A stretch of DNA of 12,110 nt, from assembly GCA_027600665.1 (NCBI GenBank), contig JADGJL010000917.1, positions 1-12,110 on the forward strand, in the 5' to 3' direction. A model generated the notes under the pieces. It was not told where the DNA came from. It ran no database searches and saw nothing but the letters and a program-made list of their open reading frames with translations. Made by a program: the position numbers and the translations under genes. Of the stretch, positions 1 through 7,460 are shown piece by piece. The stretch's first letter is position 1; each line of letters opens with the position of its first letter. Source of the DNA: Irineochytrium annulatum (lineage: Eukaryota > Chytridiomycota > Chytridiomycetes > Chytridiales > Chytridiaceae).

Positions 1-82
1 GGATGAGGAGGGGGCGGAGGGGGCGCAGGAGGAGGAGGATGGGTTGGCGTCGAGTCAGTTGATTTTCCCAGTGCTGCAGTGA
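1..82 (+). CDS. Possible acidic C-terminal end of a gene cut by the left window edge
   Basis: Of the three forward frames only the one starting at position 2 gives an acidic, Glu/Asp-rich tail (DEEGAEGAQEEEDG) followed by a short hydrophobic end, FPVLQ, and a TGA stop at 80-82. The frame starting at 1 stops at once. The frame starting at 3 is very Arg-rich and stops at 57-59. Acidic low-complexity tails are common at eukaryotic C termini, but GAG-rich DNA gives such a reading by composition alone. No domain is visible and the function is unknown. It could equally be purine-rich non-coding sequence. Confidence 0.25.
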   Translation, partial: DEEGAEGAQEEEDGLASSQLIFPVLQ

Positions 83-493
83 AGAACGCCATATTCCGTC
101 GTGTGATTTGTTGAGGGATGAATTGAGGGATGAGGTTTTTTTGGTTGATTCTATCTGAGGGTGGAAGCTTAACGCTTTGTTTCCTGGCCGAGACTTGGGA
201 TGTTGCTATTTAGGATGATCTTACTCTGTTCTCACGCTTCATGTTCATGTGTATTTCTTATTCTGAGATCGTCGGTATTTTTCAGCGTGCTTCATATGCT
301 TTTTATCAACATCACGGTGCTCGTTTGGCGGGCACCAAGGAAAACAAAAAACAACGCTACGCGGGAATGCCTATACCTGTCAGATAATTGATTGGCCATC
401 TGTTTTCATGCTACCTACTATAGTGTGTTGCAATATCGACGATTCCATCCTTGAAGAGGAGGCAACATTTAGCCCACTTCGAAAAGGCGCATC
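83..493. other. Non-coding stretch upstream of the SURF4-like gene
   Basis: No reading frame here looks like protein. The sequence is more AT-rich than the flanking coding DNA and carries several upstream ATGs followed by short frames. It most likely holds the 3' region of whatever lies to the left plus the promoter and leader of the gene starting at 494. I see no convincing TATA box within 100 bases of that start and no RNA gene. Confidence 0.4.
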
Positions 494-1901
494 ATGGATC
501 ACATCCGCGAGGCACTCGTGCAGGTCGACGCCGCCGTCATGTCGATCAGCCAGCAGCCGTATCTGCCGACATGTACGAGGATCCCTCAACGCAATGGGGG
601 CGGAACCGCGCCGCGCGAAGAGATGCCTCTAATGCTGTTTTTGTCCAGTTGCCAGGTTCTTGCTGGTTTTTACCTTCGTCGAGGACTCGTTCCGGACAAG
701 GTACTAATTGCGTTTCCACGATGACCTCACGTACGATCTGGCGCGCACGAATGATCGCGTGGGATTTGTGACGGGAAGGCAGGAGACGATGCATTCCGAC
801 TAAGAGTGTAGTGCTGAGAATACGAAGGGCAGGGTGGGACCGTGTCGAGCCCTCGGCAGGACGTCTAAGGAAGCTTTATCGCCGGGCCTTGAACAAGTAA
901 CTTACTTTGTTCCCGCCCCTCGCAGCTCACAGTACTCCGACACGTTGTACTACCTGAAGAAGTATCGAGGTGGGCTGGCTCATTCACTTTCAACCCGTTG
1001 TGCGTGTTTAGCTTTCGTTACTAATAACAGCCCCACACCGTAGGATTCTCCGAATGGGCCGCCGGCGCCTTCCTTATCCTGAATGTCATCTTCATGCTCT
1101 CCGGCTCCGCCCTCGCGATCATCAAGTGCCACACCAGGGTCGCCTGCGCCGGCCTCTTCAGCGTTCTTATCGCCCAGTCCCTAGCCTACGGCCTTCTCTA
1201 TGACGCCTCGTTCCGGTACCGCTCCTTCTCCGTCTGTGGCAACCTCGTTGTGCTTCTTGCCGAAAACATGTGGACGATGGGGCCAGCGATACCGGAAGCT
1301 GGCGAGGCGGGGGCGGGTCGGCGCGCGGGTTGCCGGAGGATCTTGCTTGGGCTTTTGTACTTCGGGTTTCTCATTGCAGGCGGCTACCCTGTCATCAGGA
1401 TCTTCCTCGCGCTAGCGGCGGTCGCTGGGTGCTTCTTGGTCGCCTCCACGTTCGAGACCGGATGGTCGGCGTGGATGCTCTTCTTGACCGTCGTCAATAT
1501 CGTGCTTTACAACGCGTCAACGGCCGATCGGTAGGTTTTTCAGTGGCACTTCTGGCTCGGCGGGTTTGTTTCCACAATAACGTATCTTAGCAACCACATG
1601 TTCCGGTTTGATTGGTGGTCGCTCCATCCGTATGTCATAGTCGCATGACTTCGTAAATTCATTTGTTTTCCAAGGATCATATTAACTTACTTCACAATCA
1701 ATTAGTAATCACCCGCAGCGAGACTTCATAAAGTACGATTTCTTTCAGGCGCTTTCCATCACTGGTGGCTTCCTTCTTTTTTATTGTATGGTTTGTACCT
1801 TGCATTTTGCTCCTATTTATTCTCTTCGCCGAAAATAATACTTGTACCTTTCAGGCACCGTTTCGCGCCTGAGGGGCGTGTACATCCTTCCTAGTAGCTA
1901 A
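494..1901 (+). CDS. SURF4: SURF4/Erv29-family ER cargo receptor, seven exons
   Basis: The SURF4/Erv29 family are polytopic membrane proteins that load soluble secretory cargo into COPII vesicles at the ER. Inferred exons are 494-572, 649-700, 926-969, 1044-1530, 1591-1629, 1706-1785 and 1855-1901. Introns of 76, 225, 74, 60, 76 and 69 nt all begin GT and end AG, and phases agree at every junction, giving about 275 residues (human SURF4 has 269). Family landmarks appear in order: QPYLPTFARF then VEDSFRT near the N terminus (human QYLPHVARL, FLEDGIRM), SSQYSDTLYYLKKYRG across the exon 2/3/4 joins, FLILNVIFMLSG, GLLYDASFRYRS, and RDFIKYDFFQALSITGG near the C terminus (human DFLKYDFFQTMSVIGG). 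Several hydrophobic segments in exon 4 fit membrane helices. The ATG at 494 aligns with the family N terminus. Two points are uncertain: the exon 4 donor could be GTCAAC at 1516 instead of GTAGGT at 1531, and the last exon is a guess. No version of the end gives the usual C-terminal dilysine signal. Confidence 0.85.
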
Positions 1902-2267
1902 CCTTAACGGATCATCGGCGGCTGCGTGTGTAGTAAACATTATCCACCCTTCCAAATAGGAGGACTTCATGCAGACTCGGTTGGAGGCTTCCTCTTCTCG
2001 TTCAGTCAGAAGGGACAAAGTTTCGACAGTCAAACATGCAGCCTATATGTTCCGCATGGGTATGGAGTTAGGACAAACTGCTCGGCACTAGCACATCTTC
2101 TTTTTTGATTTCGGCGCAGATATTGCAGCCAATTTGATTTGAATTTATCGACACCGGGGCCGACTCCTTGTGTGCTTATCTTACCCGCCACCGTTACGTG
2201 CGTGAACCCGCGAAGTTGCATAAAGGTGCTATTGCTAGATATACTATACTCCGAATTGGGGTTTTCT

Positions 2268-2273
2268 TTTATT
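2268..2273 (-). terminator. Candidate poly(A) signal for the Artemis-like gene
   Basis: TTTATT on the plus strand reads AATAAA on the minus strand, about 210 nt past the stop codon of the Artemis-like gene. The position suits a cleavage signal. The motif is short and the region AT-rich, so this is only a candidate. Confidence 0.35.
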
Positions 2274-2321
2274 AAGTGTGGCTGCTCTGTAATATTTGCT
2301 TAATTTGCGCAAGGTGTAAAT

Positions 2322-2327
2322 AATAAA
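2322..2327 (+). terminator. Candidate poly(A) signal for the SURF4-like gene
   Basis: AATAAA on the plus strand, roughly 420 nt past the proposed SURF4 stop and 160 nt before the tail end of the convergent gene. If both this and the minus-strand signal at 2268-2273 are used, the two transcripts overlap at their 3' ends by a few tens of bases. Confidence 0.3.
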
Positions 2328-2483
2328 TAGTTAGACAATTAACGATCGTGCGCATCCTTTGTATTTACAAAGGTGATTTACAACAGTCGCAAGCTTGACA
2401 AATGAGGCCAATAGCGAAACATATGAACACGAAAACAACGTCGCCCCTCTCTTTCTGGCACTCACCCTACCATTAAAAAGCCG

Positions 2484-5053
2484 CTATCCCTCGCGCTGCT
2501 TCCGCGGACGACACCCCATCCGATACCGCCCTCTCGCGAGCGGTACATCGTTCCTTTCTTGATCGTCGCTCCGGACCCTTCGCAGCCCCGCCGGCGCCTT
2601 TATCGCGACGGCGCTGATCTGCCGCATCGCCACGTCCCCAAACCGCTCGTAGCTCCGGCCCAACGTCATCGTAAGAATGGTCTCCTCCGGCGCGCAACGG
2701 TACACCTTTGCATGACGGTGGACCGACTCGTGCAGACACGCCGGCGGGCGCTTCGCGCTCTTGGCTTTATCGTAGTTGCCATGAAGCGCGTCAATTGTGG
2801 AGGGCTGGCTGTCGATGACAACCTCATCGTTCTCGCTGGCATCCATAATCGATGCGGACTCGTGTAAGTGGAATTCGAAACCACGGCCATCGACGTGAGA
2901 GGTGTCCACGTCTGTCGCTAGTGTCGATGCAAGCATGTTTGAAGGCGATACCTCATTCCCATCGAATGCGGCGTCATGTATCTCCGAAACGGCTGTGCAG
3001 GCCGGGAGCCTCGTTATTTCGACGTCGCAAGCGTTGCCCTTGCCCCGCTCCATGAAGTCGCTCATGTCATTCCCGCCCCCCACGACCGCATCAGCAACGT
3101 CCTTGTTCTCATCCTCCAACGCTTGATCGCCATCATCTCCGCCAACCCCTTTGCTCCCAACGTCCATCGGAACCGTCGCCACAGACTCTACGTCGCTCTC
3201 GTCATCGTCTTTCATCGTCTTTCTCTCATCTGACCCGTCCACCAGTGGCAGCCATAACTCCCCACCTCCTTCATTAAACTCAGTGACATGAATCCCTCCG
3301 CACGCACCAACGCCTCGACTCACTACGCCACCACTTAGCGACCTCATCACGTCGGCCACCACCCCGCGCTCACTCCTCTTAGCCCCTCCCATCATCCTCA
3401 CGTCCACATCCGCGATAATTCTCAAATCCTTGGCCTCTTGCCCCCTCGCCACCATCCGGCAACCCAACACATCCCTCGCCTTCACCCCGTCCATCTCCAC
3501 GCACGCGAACACCCCGGGATGTCCGAGCGCCTCAATAAACTCTTTCAGCTCCTGGACGGTCGAGTGCGCATGAAAGGGAACGTGATATACGTGCGATCGG
3601 CTGCTGTTTGCCATTCTGAAAACGCGGCCTTCGTCGTCGATGGCGGTTCCGGCGTGCTCGAACATGGTGTCTGGGATGATCCGCACCAACCGACCGTTCC
3701 TGTAAGCATCGAGGCAGGCCGCGCAGAACCCCGGCCGGCCGTCGCCCAGGTCTGTAAAGGCGCACGCATGCAGCGGCGTCTCGGTAGGGTCGAGCGTGAG
3801 GTAGTCCGAGAGATTGCCGTCTGCAAGCCGACGCGGGAAGCCGTGTGCCTGGGTGTAAGAACGATGGATGGCGTTCCAGTGTGCGCAGACGTGGACCTTG
3901 AGATGGAAGTGGCGGGCGAGAGCGATCCATATCTCCTCGTAGCCAAGACAGCGGCTGGCGATGTGGACCAGACGAGGCCATCGGGGTGCGGGGGAGGTGG
4001 TAGATAAGGTTTTCGGCCGAGAGTCGGGTTCGAGAGCGGCGGCCACAATCTTGATGATGGATTTTAGGCAATCCGTCTAATCAATATGTTTGTTGTAGTC
4101 AATGAACTTGTAACAAATCAGCTTTTGCTCAAATGAATTTACCTTCGAGACCGGTGGAGCCTTATAGGAGGGCACGTCGATGGCAGACGTGTCGAGGTAA
4201 AGACGATCTATGAGCTTGAGCTTGCAGGCAGTCGTCCTCATTAACGGATTTCTAACGAGCTCGTTCCGCCACGACTGCTCCGCCCGAACATCGCCTACAC
4301 AACTGCGTCATTCACACAATCACAGCAACATAATTACACATTAAGGCAGCCGTACCCGTGTACAATACTCTTTTCTCCTCGCCCGAAATTAAATGCCCTT
4401 CGAATAGGAACCTGCAGGCAACAAGTTACTTACTTACACGACGAAAAATCCTACATCACGGCTCCGGGGCAGTGGTTCGCGTCGAACATCGTAACCGTGA
4501 CGTCTTCCCTTCCCGTCATCACTGCGCGGAAGTTAAAACATGCAATGACGAAGTCGTCAGCAAGCCAAAACCGTAAATAATACCTTTTGTAGGCGTGCCG
4601 TACTCAAGAACTCTCTTCATAGCGCGAGAACGCAGTATTAGAGAATCACGTAAAATTGCATAATACGTACCAGCTGTGGCTCTAACTGAGTGTACGACTT
4701 TGCCACTGATAGCTGCCGGCCCTTCGCCTTCCCCTTCGCAAGCTTCTGCCGCCCGCCCATGGCCAGGAGAATCCTTTTTGTCACCTCCGAGCAGTAGATC
4801 GGGCAGTTCGGGACGTTCCTGATGTTTTTGAGATGGTCTGCCTTCCACATCAGCTTCAAGGAGAGCTGCAATATTCCTTACCGGCATGACAGTGGGACAG
4901 AAAGAAGCAATCGACGTGTTCCCTCCTGCCGTCCTTCCATGCGAACTTGTCGACAGAAATCGAAGGAAACTGATCATTCCACAATTAACACCGCTCTTAC
5001 CAGAAGACGTGGGAAAGGATTACCGCCGACAAAACGCCATCAAAAGTCGACAT
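2484..5053 (-). CDS. DCLRE1C: Artemis-type SNM1 nuclease (metallo-beta-lactamase/beta-CASP), eight exons
   Basis: Artemis and other SNM1 nucleases process DNA ends in double-strand break and crosslink repair. Minus-strand exons: 5053-5024, 4969-4882, 4837-4671, 4614-4584, 4521-4455, 4411-4356, 4294-4143 and 4076-2484. Seven GT..AG introns of 44-76 nt join in phase to 727 residues (human Artemis 692). The start reads MSTFDG (human MSSFEG) and leads straight into the catalytic domain, with no N-terminal extension as in Pso2/SNM1A. Metal and catalytic motifs: D17 in ISVDKF; H36, H38, D40, H41 in SHCHADH, split by intron 2; H122 in DANHCPG; D148 in TGDVR; D181 in LYLDTS (motif A); H300 in PLHAC (motif B); H366 in VPFHAH (motif C). 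SRCLGYEE matches Artemis AAYGYE. The large last exon carries the rest of the beta-CASP region and, from about residue 485, a long low-complexity acidic then basic tail, comparable to the regulatory tail of Artemis. SNM1 family membership is firm; the Artemis subgroup rests on the N terminus and YGYE-like motif. Confidence 0.88.
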
Positions 5054-6353
5054 TGGGTCAGCCACGGCGGTCGCTACCGCAACGGACGATCTGCAGTGGC
5101 CGACAGGCACAAGCGAGTGAATTAGGGCGGCCTTTGGTCGCCAACCCGCGTCTCATTCAACGCGGGTGTTTCAGATATTTTCACATGAAACGATTAACTT
5201 TCAACTTCAGTCGCGCCGATCAACACATCGGCCACAGCATGCAGCGCCACCCTGCCAGTTTCGTCCACATTACACCCATCATGCTCGTTGCCGGTCGAAA
5301 CGCAATCCAACTTACACGACGGTGTCAGCCTGCATGTGCTGCACATAGCACAACACACTCGCGTCCATCACCGCCGCGACTCAGTCCGCGTTAGTTGGGC
5401 GCGCCGTTTCTCCCATATAACTTGCACGTGCCGCTGCCTCAAGCACGCAGGCGGCGGGCAGTGTCGCACTCCGATGTGCTGTTGCTGCCCGAGGCCTGTC
5501 TGTTGACGGCCTCCGGTCTTACCAGTCGCAAAGCATCGCCTCTCACAGTCGTCCGCGTCGCAGTGTCGTTGACGCGTCTGCCGCCGGTGATTGTTGAAAG
5601 CTAAGGCGATAGCGGCAGGCCCTCGGCACTTTCACTCTCCCATGCCTTCTTTGCCGCCGTCGCCACCGGCGCCGCACTCGCATTCGCAAGAGGATCCTCG
5701 ATCGGGTTGGCAGCCTGCGCGCAGCGGCAGTAGCTGCCACTTTGGCTTTACAACCTCCCCCGTCTCCCCTTCCTGTTCATTCTATCCGTCCCTTCCCTCC
5801 GATATACGGTGCTCCTCTTCGTCCGTCTCGCCGCCGTAACAACGAGCAGAGCGCGCGTCCTTGATTGCCAAAGCCGAAGCCGAGCGTATGAGCTCGGCGA
5901 TGAGGCGAGGTTGAGCACATCTGGAAGCGCGTTCTCCTCATACCCAGCGCGGTCTTCACAATTCAGGCGAAGCGACGCCATACAGGGCAAGGTCCTGAAG
6001 CTAAAGGCTGAGCCTAGCCCAGGCGTTCCCATCGCGTGAGGCGTGGACAACCTTTGATCCACTCTCGATCTTCACTTCGTTCCTCCCGTCGGTACAAAGT
6101 GCGTGATCCAAAGGCACTCGTGCGTGCACTCAACGGCCGATTTTGCAGAGGTTATGCTGTTGTTGAAGCGGCCCACGCCAAAACGCGGCTTGTCGCTACC
6201 CGTCCGGTGCGACGATCTCATACTCACCGTTGTTGCTTCCTCCAGCAGCGACCAGCAGGCTTACAGTATAGGTATAAATGCCCCACCAGCTGCGTTATGA
6301 GTGGAAATCACTCAATCCCGACAAAAGTTTTGTTTTGTCATATGGTCGAGTTC
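5054..6353. other. Unresolved region between the Artemis-like gene and the retrotransposon
   Basis: No continuous gene could be built here. The left 100-150 bases should contain the promoter of the minus-strand Artemis-like gene; a 7-bp inverted repeat ACCCGCG/CGCGGGT lies at 5144-5167. Pyrimidine-rich, Pro/Ser/Arg-coding DNA follows. Some plus-strand pieces look protein-like: 5395-5601, 5809-6035 (ending in front of a GTGAGG donor-like site at 6036) and 6058-6297. Their frames do not join through splice sites of the size seen in the two real genes. A spliced gene on either strand, a decayed gene, or non-coding GC-rich sequence are all possible. Confidence 0.4.
6058..6297 (+). other. Protein-like open stretch, possible exon or gene remnant
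   Basis: This frame is open between TGA stops at 6055-6057 and 6298-6300. It includes hydrophobic, structured-looking runs such as ADFAEVMLLLKR and LSLPVRCDDLILTVVASS. I do not recognise the family. The next 60 bases continue in another frame with YEWKSLNPDKSFVLSYGRVR and a TAG that lies inside the retrotransposon target duplication. This could be the last exon or exons of an unidentified gene whose end was hit by the insertion, or chance open sequence. No ATG start is implied. Confidence 0.25.
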
Positions 6354-6358
6354 GTTAG
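6354..6358 (+). repeat. Left copy of the 5-bp target-site duplication (GTTAG)
   Basis: GTTAG immediately precedes the left LTR and is repeated exactly at 11393-11397 after the right LTR. A 5-bp duplication is the size made by Ty1/copia integrases. It shows that this element inserted as a unit and was not assembled by recombination between different copies. Confidence 0.93.
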
Positions 6359-6469
6359 TGTTAGAGCGTGACCCGTGTCGGTCGCGCTCGCACCTGCCAG
6401 AGCATGACGCGTAGTGTCATGCTCGTGTGTCAGGTCTCCGTTTGTTGTAGTAAATAGTTTCACCTAGGA

Positions 6470-6477
6470 TATTTATA
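6470..6477 (+). promoter_or_regulatory. LTR TATA-like box
   Basis: TATTTATA about 110 bases into the 5' LTR, conserved at 11193-11200 in the 3' LTR. It is the only TATA-like motif in the LTR and lies upstream of the poly(A) signal, as expected for the U3/R order. Transcription would start shortly downstream. Confidence 0.6.
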
Positions 6478-6559
6478 GAAGCAGGCGCTGCAGTGGGAGA
6501 ACTACATCAAGCCCTGATGCCCCGCAGTGCGGGCAGAGCGGACGTAACAAACCCAATAG

Positions 6560-6565
6560 AATAAA
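6560..6565 (+). terminator. LTR poly(A) signal AATAAA
   Basis: AATAAA about 90 bases downstream of the LTR TATA box, with an identical copy at 11311-11316. In the 3' LTR this would direct cleavage of the element transcript. In the 5' LTR it lies downstream of the presumed start and so falls inside R. Confidence 0.55.
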
Positions 6566-6641
6566 CAGTGCTTTATGCAATATACCACAGGCATCTACTG
6601 CCAGTCTAGAACTTTACGGCTAAGATAGCTGTGTTCTAACA

Positions 6642-6659
6642 TGGTAGCATTTACTGGTT
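6642..6659 (+). promoter_or_regulatory. Primer binding site, probably initiator tRNA-Met
   Basis: The sequence directly after the left LTR begins TGGTAGCA, complementary to a tRNA 3' end ...TGCTACCA, which is the end of many eukaryotic initiator Met tRNAs. From the remembered metazoan tRNA, about 13 of the first 18 bases match, with mismatches after base 8. Immediate adjacency to the LTR and the TGG start fit a copia primer site. The host's own tRNA is unknown. Confidence 0.7.
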
Positions 6660-6666
6660 AGAGTAA

Positions 6667-7433
6667 ATGCCTACAGTCGTCGCGCCTGAGGCGCCGGCAG
6701 GACCGTACACCACATTGGTGGCACGGCTCAGATTTACGTGCCGAGCACAAATACGTGAATAAACGCGTGCAGTAGCACAGGCCGCGATCGCGGACAATGG
6801 GCCATTGTAGTGGCCGCGTCGGCGACGACCGTTGTGACGAGAGAGGGCAGATCTTCAGAGAAGCTCCCCACTCACCGTCAACGGACACGTCACGACGCGC
6901 CTCAACAGCTCAGTGAGTGAGGCACATTGCCCACGAGAGGGTCTTTACGTCCATCCAGGAGGCCTGGAGCATTATCCAGAACCAAGGCGCCGCCACTGAC
7001 CCACCTGCTCCCTCCGTCCACACCCTCGAGCGCAGCGGCGCAAACGGCGCCCTCATGGGTGCTTCAACTGGCAGCGGCCAGGGCGGCAAGGTTGCCAAGA
7101 GGAAGGACAAGTGGAAGGGGAAAGGAAAAGGCAAAAAGGGCAGTGGTGGTGGCTCTGGGGGAGGACAAGGGAGCGGCGTCGGAAGGGGAGGCGAGAGGGA
7201 CTCGGCCTCGAAGTCGTTTGGCAAGGACTCAACAAGACCTGTCGGGCCCATGCAAGTACTGCGGGTCGAACGAGTCCGGCCACCGCTGTCGTCAGTGCAA
7301 CCTATGCAGGGGTTGGGGGCACATACGATCAGCGTGCCCATCAGGGCAAGGCACTGTTAGTGTCAACCACGTGCTGCGGCCGGGCTATGGGCAGCACGTC
7401 GTCACGACGGGCTTGACAGCGCAGAGCCCCTGA
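6667..7433 (+). pseudogene. gag: Copia gag, truncated and frameshifted, with zinc knuckle
   Basis: Gag packages the element RNA. A likely original start is ATG 6667 (MPTVVAPEAPAGPYTT), which stops after 31 codons. From about 6905 a second frame reads IQEAWSIIQNQG and then a Lys/Gly-rich basic stretch at about 7080-7200, typical of the RNA-binding tail. The nucleocapsid zinc knuckle lies in a third frame at 7251-7337, with the core CNLCRGWGHIRSAC (CX2CX4HX4C) preceded by additional CKYC and CRQC pairs. A +1 change between about 7215 and 7250 separates the basic stretch from the knuckle. Only about 600 bp separate the primer site from the knuckle, so most of the usual gag domain is missing or unreadable. 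The knuckle frame ends at TGA 7431-7433, inside a perfect hairpin. Confidence 0.75.
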
Positions 7434-7460
7434 GATGATGGCGCCCCATCATCTCAGGGG
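7427..7460. repeat. Perfect 15-bp inverted repeat (hairpin) at the gag/pol frame change
   Basis: CCCCTGAGATGATGG, a 4-base CGCC spacer, then CCATCATCTCAGGGG. Both arms match with no error. The gag stop TGA (7431-7433) lies in the left arm and the pol frame is open from there on. In RNA this would be a very stable stem-loop. Confidence 0.95.

Larger units (their letters stand above)
1902..2483. other. Convergent intergenic / 3' UTR region
   Basis: This stretch separates the convergent SURF4-like (+) and Artemis-like (-) genes. It is AT-rich, and its short open frames have no recognisable motifs or splice logic. Its likely content is the two 3' untranslated regions and their overlapping termination signals. 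I cannot exclude that one more small terminal exon of the SURF4-like gene lies in the first 300 bases. Confidence 0.5.
6359..6641 (+). repeat. Left (5') LTR, 283 bp
   Basis: Begins TGTTAGAGCG and ends TTCTAACA; the outer 7 bases form an inverted repeat. It matches 11083-11392 along its whole length apart from about 8 substitutions, a 1-base indel and a 28-base segment missing here near 6516-6525. It contains a TATA-like TATTTATA and an AATAAA, so it should be the element's promoter. It also has two U3 hairpins (6364-6387 and 6400-6424). Confidence 0.95.

Noticed and set aside
1270..1590. A second plus-strand frame overlapping SURF4 exon 4
   Set aside because: It is out of frame with the conserved membrane protein reading and has no family features.
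2900..3420. Repeated acidic codons suggesting a tandem repeat protein
   Set aside because: The Asp/Glu/Gly stretches in the nuclease tail have no fixed period; it is low complexity rather than a repeat.
3438..4007. A 189-codon plus-strand open frame opposite the nuclease gene
   Set aside because: It lies antisense to the last exon of the Artemis-like gene, shows no motifs, and is explained by GC-rich codons on the other strand.
4519..4977. A 152-codon minus-strand open frame across the nuclease introns
   Set aside because: It reads through two introns in the wrong frame. The conserved motifs SHCHADH, DANHCPG and CPIYCSEVTKRILL are all in other frames joined by splicing.
5748..6062. A 104-codon minus-strand open frame
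   Set aside because: No recognisable motif, Arg-rich composition typical of GC-rich shadow frames, and no splice partners.
6782..6795. Palindrome CCGCGATCGCGG in the gag region
   Set aside because: A short GC palindrome of this size is expected by chance in GC-rich DNA and has no positional link to any signal.
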